Source of the DNA: Haplomitrium mnioides
Taxonomy: Eukaryota; Marchantiophyta; Haplomitriopsida; Calobryales
Length of the DNA stretch: 64,000 nucleotides
NCBI GenBank assembly: GCA_049999725.1
Contig: JBNGIS010008514.1
Coordinates: 49,400 to 113,399, forward strand
Reading direction: 5' to 3'
Numbering within the stretch: the first letter of the stretch is position 1; the number at the start of each line of letters is the position of its first letter. Under the pieces are notes generated by a model, which searched no databases, had not been told where the DNA came from, and saw only the letters and a list, made by a program, of their open reading frames with translations. Of this stretch, positions 10,879 to 21,890 are shown piece by piece. The position numbers and the translations under genes were made by a program.

Positions 10879-13280
10879 TGTTACGTTGGAAGGTTGAGAT
10901 GAAATGTGTTATAAAAGAAGCATGGAAGACATATAAAGGAAGATAATTGAATATACATCAATATATCTGCAATATAATTGAATCTAGATCAGAGCATTTG
11001 CAAGGGAATGAGGTCTTCATCAAAGTATCTTCAAAGGAACAAGATCTACATCGACATGTCATCAACCCTTTAACATCTTTGGCAAACAAGAAAATAGGAT
11101 TGATTTTATAGTGTTGCTATGTTTTAGAATAGATTTAAATTAGTGTTTAGATGGCAAGTATATGCAAGTAAGAACCAACTCCAATCAAGAAAATAGACTA
11201 TCAGGAAAATAGACTACCAGAGAAATAGTTGATCTCAATAGGGTGAGAAAATTCTAGAAAGAAGTTGTTAGATGGTTTTATGTCCTTTCTTTTTGTAGGT
11301 TGTCTAGTTGTTTGTTTTATATGTTGTAGTGACAAAGTCAAGTAACCGTCTATAGAGAGTAAGAGAAGACCTAGAAATCAAGTTCATCAACGATCGAGAC
11401 TTGGTCAAGGTACTTGTCAGCAACATCAAGATGGAAATAGTGATATCAGACAAAGAAAATGGTGAGGAATTGATGAAAAAAATCTAAGAACGTTTGAATG
11501 AACGGTGCAGCAGGGAAATATTTTCTTTTTTGGGAATTGAATATAGCAAAGAAATGTCAGCGAGAACTTGCTCTCTCACATGCTATGGAGATATGGAATT
11601 GAAATGTGGAGAATGGGTTCCTATGGTGTGAGGTGAGAGGAACTGAAGAAATTTTGTGGAGATTGTGAGGCAAGTCCGATCATGCTGATGTTTGGGTTGT
11701 TAATTGGTTGTAATTTTGAGTACTAGGACGTTTGCTGATGGGAAGCAAGAGAGAGTTAGTGGAAAATCATAAAAAGGGAAGTCTCATCATGTGTGAAAGT
11801 GATGTTGCGGTGCTGAATCTGCTACGAAGAATGTACATATCGACCTCCTATATAGTTCTTATAGAAGGCCTGTGTTTTTGGTAGTTTGCTTTGAAGTTCA
11901 TTGAGTTGTTCCGATGGTGACACTCCCATTGCGCAGTTGAGGTAGTAGTGTGTATGTGTTTGTTCCCATGTTTCTATCGGTGCGTCTGCTTATGTGTTAT
12001 GTGTTGTTATCTTGTGAGATTGATCTGGATGTTGAGGCTAGTAACAGAAAGCCACCCTTAGAAAAATGGGTCTGCCTCTTTACTTTTACGTGTTTCCCCT
12101 AATGTCTATTCTGCGGGTAAGATCAAAGCCTAAGAAAAAGGACATTTCTCTTCCTTATCTTTTACATATAGATCCCGACATCTCTTTGGCCTGATCCTAG
12201 ACTGCTGGCCCCTACAACCTTCTGACGATTCCACAGTTTGTGTATCCCTTTGTCGCTGCGTAATGCCATTTTCAACTGGGAAGTTCGAAAGCTGCTCCCG
12301 ACAACCCATACCTCTGACGACATCCCTTGACCCGATAGCTTCCCCAATGTTTTGTCTTTAGTGCTTGATAATGACCGCTGAACTAAGCATGCCGCTTGGT
12401 TCTTCCCTTTAGCCTCTAGTGTATAACTTTACTCGGGGGTATCTCTATTCCATTGGAGTCATCTTTTCGTTCCCCCTATCTCTATGTTCCATCGAAGTCA
12501 CCGCTTTGCCTCCTATCTCTGCTCCATCAAAGTCATCGATTTGTTCCCCCCATCGCCATTCCATTGGAGTCACCGCTTTGCCTCCTACCTCCATTCTATC
12601 AAAGTCACCGCTTTGTCTATATTTGAAATATGGGAGTCCCTATTCCACCAGTTATCTATGATATCATTGTCGATGTTTCCATCCTTACCCAATTCTTTGG
12701 AGTCCTTGTGTCACCCACGTCTTGGTCTTGGACCCAGCTGAGTCACTATTTTGTCTACGACCCCATCGGAGTCATTGTTTTGTGAGAATCCCGATCAAGT
12801 GAACTCGCGTTGTATCTATCTAGACATGTTGGAATACTTTGAAAGAACAAATGCCAACACTTTGAATTTCTGCCCAACACATTACACTCCTGTTCTCATT
12901 AGAACCCATCTAGCCGCATCTTTTTGGGATAGCTCCCCAAGCTTTTACCCCCTCTCCTACTGTTTCGTAAGTAGAATTCTCTTCCACTATGCAATGTGCA
13001 TCCATGATACCGAAAGGATTTAGATCACATAAGTCTTACGATTGAAATGTGTTCACCTTCCCGAACAATTCTCTATCACATCTCAATAAGATTCATCCCC
13101 CACATAAATACTCCCACTAACTTAAATAGAACTCTGCTAGAGGACAATTGTAGCTATACTGCAACACAACAACAAGTTGAGAACCCGTGGCCTCTCCTCT
13201 CTCTTCTTTCTCTCTCCTCTTTTTTCCACCTTCCAAAGGGCTCCTCCCTCTACACCCTTGACCAACTAATTATTGTAGCA
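10879..13280. repeat. Probable solo LTR, 2.4 kb, inside E1 gene B
   Basis: Gene B homology to E0 stops at 10878 and resumes at 13286. The insert begins TGTTACG and ends GTAGCA, an LTR-like inverted pair with one mismatch. It is flanked by TCACC (10874-10878) and TTACC (13281-13285), a 5-bp duplication with one change. No gag, pol or second LTR is seen inside, so a solo LTR is the simplest reading. Strand is uncertain. Two non-autonomous alternatives (a large MITE or an internally deleted element) remain possible. Confidence 0.55.
12447..12640 (+). repeat. Tandem repeat, 35-39 bp unit
   Basis: Five units of the form CCATTGGAGTCACCGCTTTG plus a CCTCCTATCTC-like tail occur, with AGTCA-type cores at 12457, 12496, 12531, 12568 and 12603. 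Decayed units continue to about 12785 (CATCGGAGTCATTGTTTTG). The array lies within the solo LTR. Confidence 0.7.
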
Positions 13281-13285
13281 TTACC

Positions 13286-13588
13286 ATTGGCAGCACTCAA
13301 ACAACAAGTGATTTCTAATCAAGTTGGACCTCTAAACGAGATTGGAAGATTCTCTCAAAACCAAAATCAAATTGAAGGAATCTTTAGATGACACTTTAGA
13401 AAATGATTCAAGTAAAGAGTCTCAATTAATAAACATTTCCATGGAGTTATCACAAGAGCACCTCTTGTTTTACAAAAAAAAACATTTTTTTTATGCTTGA
13501 GATATTGATGAAGATTCTGTTTTGGCATGGTCCAGTTCTCCCACATCTCAAGGTGGTCTACATTGATCAAAAACTTATTTTGAAGGAA
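13286..13588 (+). pseudogene. E1 gene B, second segment
   Basis: The sequence resumes ATTGGCAGCACTCAAACAAC, matching E0 near 47280. It continues through the block encoding LENDSSKESQLINISMELS in E1, SLENDLRKESQLLNISLELS-like text in E0 and the corresponding block of E2 (28735-28929, minus). It is broken at 13589-13593 by the target duplication of the copia element. Bases 13286-13390 are an open frame; later text is shifted. Confidence 0.6.
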
Positions 13589-13593
13589 CAAAC

Positions 13594-13767
13594 TGTCATA
13601 TAATATATGCAACGATTATATTCTCTCCTCCAAAACTACTCACATGTATATATTATTATCTCTATATATCAATATACAAAGGGGTAAGGATATAACTACC
13701 TCTTAACTTAACTAGGGTTAAGTTAACTAACTAGATAGTAAACTAGGGTTAAGTATATATTACAACA
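13594..13767 (-). repeat. C1 3' LTR
   Basis: 174 bp. On the minus strand it begins TGTTGTAATATATACTTAAC and ends ACA. It is preceded on the minus strand by the purine tract CAAGGGGGAG (13768-13777), the likely plus-strand primer. Confidence 0.92.
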
Positions 13768-15920
13768 CTCCCCCTTGATCGATGTATGGGAAAAAACATC
13801 GATCACAACAGAAAACGAGTGCTAACCCTAGTATGATCCCCGTCTATTTTTGGATTTGGTCTCATTAAAACCCTTCTTCTATCTCCAAGGGAAAGAGCTC
13901 CACAACCCTTACATATAAGAGGGGTCATCTAAAATAAATAAATAAATAAATTTTAAAAAAATGATGTAAAAGTTTATTCTATAGATACTATAGAGGGGGA
14001 TGAAATACTTAAAGAAAAAGAAAAATATAAACATACATTTTAAAAATTTCTATACTTTTTTTTTTTTTACTAAACAAGATTTTTAAAATTTAGGTTTTCA
14101 TTTAGAAACTAGGTTTTCTCGCGTGGCGTGTTCATGAAGGAGGTTCAGTCAAAAACAAGGAGAGAAAAAAAAAACAGTCGATGAAGAGAACAACGCGATG
14201 GCGATTGTTGAAGGCTGCACAAATCTGCCAGGTGAAAAAGGATGTTTCGTCGAATGTTGATCGGCAGGGCTTTGAATCGTTGCAGGGATATTGTCAAATG
14301 GTGAATATATGATGCAAACAAAAAAGATTGCTGCTAGAATGAATATGGTGTTCGTTGAGCCGAGAGAAGGTTAGCATCTCCCTCGATAAGGACGCTCGTC
14401 TGTGTTGAATCATACATGCTCTAGTTTTGGTGTCGAACACTTTCCCCTTGAATCGTGGGTATGTTTCTCTTCGAAGAATATATGCTGCAAATGAAATGTA
14501 CTCCCCCTGAATCAGAAACGCCATCGAATATACTCCCCCTGAATCAGAATCACTATGACTTTTGCTGGTATGCGAGAAGCTGCCTTCTGTGTTGAATGCA
14601 TTGATAGAAGTCAAATATGTCTTCGAATGCATTGTTGGATCTGCTTACGCCTTTGTGTGCAAGAGATAATAGAAATGCTTCGAAAATGATAGCTGGCGAA
14701 ATCGATTCGAAATGTAGTGCGACGAGCAAAATAGTTTATCAAAAGGATTCAAAAGAAACTGGTGATATGTAAAGTACGAAGCAATAATGTCGATCTGCTG
14801 CAAAAATATAGATAAGTATCTTGTCTGTTCTGCATAACTTGAATAGTAAAAAGAAATAAGCATGTTATTGTATCTGGGAAATATGGGCTAGTGTTTGTAT
14901 TGGAACAGCATCTGGAAATTTTGAAAATATATCGGTGTAGCTGATATTGAGCTTCTTCTTGTCTTGGATGCAGATTGGAATGATGTAGAATATCAACTGT
15001 TGAGGCTGGGAGATAGAGGGTGGGAGTTCATCAACAGTACATTATGAAGAAGATAAGTAAGCCATATTTGAGATATTAGAGATGAGTTGCTGGTTCTTGT
15101 TTCAATAGTGTAGATAATTTTCTCAATCCAATGCCTAGGATATGTTCTTTGTGTAGTGATGGTGGCAAAGGTTTAGCGAATAGATCTGCTCTGTTTTGAG
15201 TTGAAGGGATCCATTCAACTTTGATCTTATCCCCATGTTGCTCATGGGTATAGAACAATTTCGGAGCTATATGCTTGATCCTATCTCCTTTGATAAAACC
15301 CTGTGCAACTTGATCCACACAAGGCTTGTTATCTTCATATATAATGGTAGGTTCTGTAGGAATCAATAAGCCTGTGTGTTTGTGAATGTGCTCGATCATA
15401 TTTCTGAGCCATACACACTCTCTGGTGGCTTCGTATAAAGCAATGATCTCTGCGTAATTGGAAGATGTAGCTGTCCAGGGATTGTTTAGTGCTTTTCCAG
15501 GAAATAGCTGTGGTGCCTTGTAGAAAGACATATCCCTTTTGGGATTTAGCATCTGCAGGGTCAGACAAATATCATGCGTTTGCATATCTAGTAATGGTGG
15601 TACTCAAATCTTTAGGAAAAAACAAACCCATATCGATAGTTCCTTGCAAGTATCTGAAAACTCGCTTCACATCGATCCAATGTCGAATGGTTGGTTGAGA
15701 GCTATGTCTTGCTAGAAGACTCACAGCAAAGCTGATATCTGGCCTGGTCTGGTTTGCCAAATATAACAATGCTCCTATCGCTGATAGGTAGGGTTTGTCA
15801 GATCCTAAGGTTGGTTCATTGTCTCTTCGCTTTGTAAACATATCCTTCGATATATCAAGAGTTCTCAAATCCATTGGAGTACTCACTGGGTGTGAGTTAT
15901 GCATATGAAATTGTTTCAGA

Positions 15921-16128
15921 ATTTTCTTCGTATAAGTTGATTGATGAATCAACATGCCATTGGGTAGATACTCATACTGTATGCCAGGACAATAACTTGG
16001 CTGACCAATATCTTTCATATCGATATTTTCTTCGTATAAGTTGATTGATGAATCAACATGCCATTGGGTAGATACTCATACTGTATGCCAGGAAAATAAC
16101 TTGGCTGACCAATATCTTTCATATCGAA
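15921..16128 (-). repeat. 104-bp tandem duplication in C1 reverse transcriptase
   Basis: The block starting ATTTTCTTCGTATAAGTTG occurs twice head to tail at 104-bp spacing with very few differences. Because 104 is not a multiple of three, it breaks the reading frame just after the conserved DMKDIGQPSY text, which is therefore present twice. Confidence 0.9.
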
Positions 16129-16439
16129 CATTGTTTTCAGTGTGGATATTGTTTTTGTAATCAAAGATGGAGTTCCGAGAATGGTTATATCATCCACATA
16201 TATAGATAAAATAAGAAATTCCTGGTCCTCTTTTTTGAGGAATAGACATGGAGCAATATCTTCATTAATGAAGTTTAAGGCAAGCATTTCAGCCTTGAAT
16301 CTTTTATACTAGATTCTACCGCTCTATTTTAAGCCATAGATTGAGCGAAGCACTTGTATTGCATAGGTCTTTCCATTGTTATCTTTCTGGACTTTCTGAG
16401 TTACATTGCCTTCAATGTCCTTGATAACTTTCAACACAT

Positions 16440-16770
16440 TTTCTATGTGTGACCTCTTCCAGTGCTCAAAAGGAGGCCCACTGGGAATGGCATCAGCTAA
16501 AGGCTGAGCTGGTGTGTAAAGCACCCTCTACAAATGCGGGACTATAGGTCCTGGCTGCTTTTTGTGCTCTTTCCAGTGCTCTAAAGGAGTCCCACTGGAG
16601 TTTCCATCAGCTAAAGGATGAGTAGTCATGTCCGCTAAAGGCGGAGAGACGCCATCGGCTAAAGGCGGATGGATATGGCTTATCATGCTCTTATCATGTG
16701 GGACTAAAGGTCCTCCTTTGCTCAGATCTGTTATTTTCTGAAGTCCAGCCTGCAATGCAGGATTATTTGT
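16440..16770 (-). repeat. PLADG/EHWK repeat insert in C1 reverse transcriptase
   Basis: Short degenerate DNA repeats (GCTAAAGGCGGA/GCTAAAGGATGA and a CCAGTGCTCAAAGGAGGCCC unit) encode PLADG and GPPFEHWK / GTPLEHWK peptides. Normal copia reverse transcriptases have only a short variable linker here. It looks like a minisatellite expansion or an inserted fragment. Confidence 0.6.
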
Positions 16771-17417
16771 TTTTTTTATTTCTCCCCCTTAATATGAAAT
16801 ACTACTCGTTTGAGTAGTTCGAGGGGCACAGCCATATAAACTTCAGTGTCCAATATGCCATATAGATACGCAGTTACAACATCCATCATATGAATCACTA
16901 GCTTATTAATCAATGCAAAGGCAATCAGATATCTCTGTGTTATGGCATCCATCACCGGTGAGTAGGTCAAGTCATAATCGCGACCATAAATCTGGGTATA
17001 GCCCTTTGCAACTAGTCTGGCTTTGTATCTGACTACTTCGCCTTGTGCATTTTGTTTCTTCACAAAAACAAACTTGTATCCAACAAAACCTGTATCTGCT
17101 AGCGCAGATATTACAGGGCCAAAAACTTGGCGCTTTATAAGCGAATCCAATTCAGAATTAATGGCCTCTTCTCATTTTGGCCAATCTGTTCGCTTTTGTG
17201 CTTCTTGCACTGAAAGTGGATCAGAGCTATCCTCGGTAATTTGTTGTGATATTAAAAATGCAAACTGATCATCTATGGTAGTATTTGGTCTTGACCATAT
17301 CTGTCCTGTATGCATATATTGAATTGAGATTTCCTCATTATCTTGTGAATGAGGTATTACAGGTTCAACATGTGTATGAACAGAAGAGGGTTCTTGTATA
17401 GGTATTTGATTTTGTCT

Positions 17418-18090
17418 CTATCTAGGACGAGTATCTTTAGATCCTGGAGGTCGTCCTCTCTTAGTTCTTGGCATGGTGTATACGGCCATACTTTTAGAAG
17501 GTTGTATCTTCGCAGGGACATTAATTGCATCAATATGTGATCGTGACATAGTCGCAATGTCATTGAATGCGTCAGGTAGTTGCTCTAGAGTCTGATGTAG
17601 ATGCAAGATGCGTTGGACCTCAACCTCTGTTTGTCGAGTGCGAGGATCATTCAAAAAGGTGTCCTTGGTTTTCCATATCAATTGAAGATTATGAATAGTC
17701 TCTAAACTTTGTTCATGTCCTAAAGGTAAATATATATCTTCAAAGAAATGGCAATCTTGGAATCTTGCTTTATAAACATCCCCAGTGGTTGGTTCTAAGA
17801 ACTGGATTATGGATGGAGAGTCAAAACCAATGTATATTCCTTTCTGCCGTTGAGGGCCCATTTTGGTACGTTTAGGACCCAAAATCGGAACTAAGACCTG
17901 GCATCCAAAGGTTCGCAGATGTGAAACATCTGGAGGTAAACCAAATGCTAGGTGATGAGGAGAAAACGAGTTAAAAGTAGAAGGTCTATATTTTAAGAGT
18001 GCAGCTGCGTGGAGTATTGCATGACCCCATGCAGTCGCTAGGAGTCATGATTGCATTAATAATGGACAAGCAAGTAGTTTTTCTTTAATC
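17418..18090 (-). pseudogene. C1 integrase, carboxyl part only
   Basis: The text AWGHAILHAAALLKYRPSTF, LAFGLPPDVSHLRTFGCQV and MGPQRQKGIYIGFDSPSIIQ marks the end of the copia integrase and the following linker. The GAG-pre-integrase zinc region and the DDE core that should precede it are absent: protease-linker text at about 18099 is followed almost directly by the AWGHA block. I infer a deletion of roughly 0.8-1 kb. The element cannot integrate with its own enzyme. Confidence 0.8.
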
Positions 18091-18098
18091 TGTATACC

Positions 18099-18569
18099 CT
18101 ATAAGTCTCTCTGAGTAATAATGAGTACTTCTCTTTTTTGTTGTGCATCAGTATTTATATGTAATTGATTTGCTCGAATATCTTGAAAGCTAATCAAGTT
18201 ACGTGTGGCTGTAGGTGCATATATGGCATCTGCAATATGGATATTTGTACCTCTGGGAAGTATAACTGTGGCTGGTCCATGACCTTTCTCTATCTGTTTT
18301 TGGCCTGTAATAGTGGTTATAGTTCTATTAGAAGGTATAATAGATAAAAAGTATTTCCTACTTTTTAAGATAGAGTGTGACGTGCCACTGTCTATGATGC
18401 AGGTTGCAGGTTCATCCATAGAAAGCAATTCATTTACATACCCAACAACATGAGACTTTGGTAAGGTGTCTACACTTGTGTACTCTATAAGGTCTTCATT
18501 TATTTCCAAGAAATTTCCTTGTGTTTCTATCATTGCATTGTTTACTTGACTTGTGTATAGTCTAGCCAA
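18099..18569 (-). pseudogene. C1 aspartic protease
   Basis: CIIDSGTSHSILKSRKYF carries the DSG active site of the retroviral-type aspartic protease. It is followed by KGHGPATVILPRGTNIHIAD and NLISFQDIRANQLHI, which is normal for copia. It would process the polyprotein. It is open over this stretch. Confidence 0.85.
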
Positions 18570-18593
18570 ATGTGCAGGTACTCGACATTGGTT

Positions 18594-19535
18594 TCAGATA
18601 TGTCCTAAAGTTCCACATCGATGACATTTCAGAGATCGCACATTTCTATTTAATGAAATTCTAGAGAGATTTCTTCCTCGACCTCTTCCCCGGTAAGTAT
18701 TTCTATTCTGCCATCTATCGTTGCGCTGCATTCGGCCTATATTTCGTCCTCTAAAGGAGGAGTTTCTTCCTCTGCCTGAAAAACGTCCACCTCTTCCTCT
18801 TATATTTCTTTGATTTGAATTGATATTGTATATTGCTGGCATGGCAGGTGGTGTTGGCGCTCGCAGGGTTCCAGGTGGTCTCAATTTGGAGTTCTCTAAA
18901 AGTAAAATCTGATGCTTTTCAGCAACCAGCATATGAGCAATTAGCTGTGAGTACTGCGTGAAATTCATGTTTCTATATTGTGCTGCTAACACCAAATTGG
19001 TGGCATGACATGTAGATAAGGTTTTTTAGATTTGCTCAAGATCGTCTATTGGAGATCCACACACAACAAGTTGGGATACAATTCGGAAGAGCTCGCTGTT
19101 ATATTCTGCAACTGTTCGGTAATCCTGAACTCGCAGATTGATCCAATCATGACGACCAGCAGGTAAAGATAGAATCCGCATGTGATCAAATCTTGTTTTC
19201 AATTCATCCCATAATATTATGGGATTATATTCGTTGAGATACTGTGTTTTAAGAGAACCTGCCAGATTATGTTTGATGAAAACTAATGCCTTGGCTTTGT
19301 CATGTAGGCTAGGACCTTCATCTATTAAAATAGTGTCTTCAAGGCCTTTGGCAGCAAGGTGAGCCTCTACATCAAGGCTCCACGAAAGGTAATTAGCCCC
19401 ATCTATTGTCAACTCCTTGACGTTGAGCTTCTCTATTGTGTTCATTTTTGAGAATGTCAAATGTTCAAGGTAGCTCTTGCAATAGACAGATGGGATTATT
19501 TGATATGAGATGAGTTGAGGGAGAATTAGTGTCAC
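18594..19535 (-). pseudogene. C1 gag with zinc knuckle
   Basis: The start has MNTIEKLNVKELTIDGANYL and SWSLDVEAHLAAKGLEDTIL, a typical copia gag amino end. An RGRGG-rich basic region follows and then CHRCGTLGHI-stop-NQC, a CCHC knuckle interrupted by a stop codon. Another stop near 19028 separates the two halves. The usual start is the MNTIEK methionine at about 19445; the longer upstream frame is probably leader. Confidence 0.85.
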
Positions 19536-20084
19536 TTAGAATATATGGAGAGATCTGTATAGAAAAATGTCAAGTATGGAAACTGGGAAATCTGACAGGA
19601 GGGAAAAAACAGAAATGTATTCGTTGATTAGATCAACAAAATTTCTAATATTGAATTTAATTCAGTTTGTTTCTATGCAGAAAAAAAAGAATAGGCATCT
19701 CAAGAGATAGTGAAGATTGTATCTGGGGATCTTCAATCTTAAGATATTTGCAGCAAACTCCAAAGAAGTTCCAGATACTCCTTCAATCCAGTGGACTTGC
19801 TCCTCGTGAAATGCACCACTGATACCAAAAATGTCAATGTTGCTTTACTTCTTGTTTCATCCAGATCAGTTCGATCAATGTTGAATGCCATCTATAGTCT
19901 TCAATCGTTACTATAGGATAGTATAAAATTCGATCTTCAATGATGCAAAATTTCTTCGAAAATACACTCCCGCAATGTATTTTTGTATCTTGAAAAAAAA
20001 AAATTAATATTGTATATTGATTATAATGTAAATATGAATGAATTTATTTATTTTTATAGAAAATGCAATTTTCTTAGAGGCTGT

Positions 20085-20272
20085 ACGTGTTGATAACGTG
20101 TTATATAATATATGCGACGATTATATTCTCTCCTCCAAAACTACTCACATGTATATATTATTATCTCTATATATCAATATACAAAGAGGTAAGGATATAA
20201 CTACCTCTTAACTTAACTAGGGTTAAGTTAACTAACTAGATAGTAAACTAGGGTTAAGTATATATTACAACA
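20085..20272 (-). repeat. C1 5' LTR and primer-site region
   Basis: The 174-bp LTR (20099-20272) is followed on the minus strand by CGTTATCAACACG (20086-20098), directly adjoining the LTR. This is the position and form of a primer binding site, related to the GTTATCAGCACG type known from plant copia elements. The tRNA partner is not assigned. Confidence 0.75.
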
Positions 20273-20277
20273 CAAAC

Positions 20278-21886
20278 AATTTTATTGATGATGCCAAAGA
20301 TTTTGAAGATGATGAATTATCTCTGATAGGTGGATTTTCCTATGGATCAAATCGACCGACAAGACATAAGAATTCTTTGTCTTGGCTAAAACCCAAACAG
20401 GTAAACACTTTACATGAAAAATTTTTGTAGAAAGTCCATCATGACGAGAGATTTGTGAAGAAAAAACTTGATATGATATCAATTTTGAAATTGAGGAGAA
20501 TTTATGTTGTCAAAATAATTGTTTGTCGCTCTGCAAGACAAATTTTTTTAAAAGTATGAGAGAAACGTATTTTTGCCAAAGCATGAAGAGTCGACATATT
20601 ACATTGCAATAAGGAATACCAAGAAAAGACTATGATATTGACATGTAGAAGAGTTGTCAAATTAATATTATTAGTAGAGAATGATAGAATCCAAAGGATT
20701 CAAAATCTCAAGAACAGAGATCCTAGAGGCATTTTTGGAAATAGAGAATTATCTACCAAAAGAGTGTTTGTACGTGAATGGATGGATAGTTTTTTCTATA
20801 GACACTGAGAGAGTGCCCACTCATGAAGTTTATAACTTGCTTGATAGTCTTACAAAATGGGAAGTTTATTACTACGACACAACTTATTTGAAAGAGAAAG
20901 ATCGTGGCTACATTGTTAGTTTTTTGGGTTTACAAAACATTGGAGAACTCATTTTCCAAATGTTAAATTTTCAAAATGCAATAGATTTGTTGTTTGTGAA
21001 CCTGCGAAGAAATAAAACCATTACCAGAAAAATTGTCTTGGAGTCTGAAAAAGGTAACAAATTTCTTCTCTTTTACAACCTGCGATTATTATGATGCTCT
21101 TCTTACAAGACTCAAAGCTTAGTTTTAGAGATGTTTTCTTCATCATGACCAACAAATGAAAGAAAGAACAAAACTTACAAACTATCGAAGAAAATGCTAT
21201 GCCAATGGTCAGAAGTACTTAAGAATTGTGATGGATAGAATGGATCAAAAGAAAACAACCATTCCACACTAGCCTTCACCACCAAAGACCACTGATAAAG
21301 ATTGTTTGGTGGGTGTGCATATTGTTCGTGCGTTAATATTCAATCATGCTCTTTCTTCAAAGGTCTTCTTAACCTACAAAAACTTGAGAAGCGACTCCAA
21401 TTTGACAAATACGGTGCTCAATAGAATATTATATGACTTTGAAGAGTCGCTGCCTTACACGTTGTATCTTTAGTTAGACAATGCGACATAAGATAATAAG
21501 AATTCCATCTTATTTGGGTATCTTAGTCTCTTTATTGCTAAGAATGTTTTCCAAAAAAATCAAGATGGGATTTCTGATGGTTGGTCATGCTCATGATCAA
21601 ATGTTTAACAGATTCTTGAAATGTTTGAAACATGTCAAAGCTTTCACAATAACGAGTCTTAGCAATGTGCTACAATTGTCTTATAATCCTAAACCACAAG
21701 TAACTCTTTTGATGGAAATTTGGGATTTCAAAATTTTCTACAACAACGTCCCTATTTGGTTCAAAGGATATATGATATTACCTTTAATCAACAAATCAAG
21801 CTCAAGTTGAGTGATAGATTTGGAGCAAACAATTTTCAACAGGTGAATTTTGGCTGCCTCCAGATGGTATTTGTCAAATCAAGTGT
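20278..21886 (+). pseudogene. E1 gene B, third segment with DUF7869-like core
   Basis: The text follows the order seen in E2. It runs from a remnant of the cysteine-rich block, through MIESKGFKISRTEILEAFLE and RVPTHEVYNLLDSLTKWEVY, to remnants of the catalytic core: MDRMDQKKTTI near 21235, a QLDN-like region near 21475 and FLMVGHAHDQMFNRF near 21565. It is broken by stops, and the palindromic intron seen in E0 and E2 is missing here (only about 110 bp near 21054-21160). It ends at the E2 insertion site, CTAC at 21887-21890. Confidence 0.7.
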
Positions 21887-21890
21887 CTAC

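Larger units (their letters stand above)
15076..17150 (-). pseudogene. C1 reverse transcriptase and RNase H
   Basis: Copia reverse transcriptase starts with GYKFVFVKKQNAQGEVVRYK and ARLVAKGYTQIYGRDYDLTY. It continues with IQVLRSIYGLK, the catalytic block LSIYVDDITILG, and DISFAVSLLARHSSQP. RNase H follows (YAEIIALYEATRECVWL, IYEDNKPCVDQVAQG, HIAPKLFYTHEQ). Three lesions are clear: in-frame stops, a 104-bp tandem duplication (15921-16024 and 16025-16128) that shifts frame, and an unusual insert at about 16440-16770. The insert encodes repeated PLADG and SGTPLEHWK-like peptides between the fingers/palm and the RSIYGLK block. Confidence 0.85.
13594..20272 (-). mobile_element. Ty1/copia retrotransposon C1
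   Basis: Two 174-bp LTRs (13594-13767 and 20099-20272) differ at three positions by my count. They start TG and end CA, and are flanked by an exact 5-bp duplication CAAAC (13589-13593 and 20273-20277). The coding order on the minus strand is gag, protease, integrase C-terminal part, reverse transcriptase, RNase H. A purine tract lies at the left LTR and a primer-site-like sequence at the right LTR. Low LTR divergence makes this one of the youngest insertions in the window, yet the body has several stops and a large deletion, so it may have been copied by proteins of another element. Confidence 0.92.

Noticed and set aside
18843-18995. Host RNA-binding protein suggested by RGRGG repeats
   Set aside because: The basic glycine-arginine stretch is directly followed by a CCHC knuckle and preceded by copia gag, so it is the gag RNA-binding tail.
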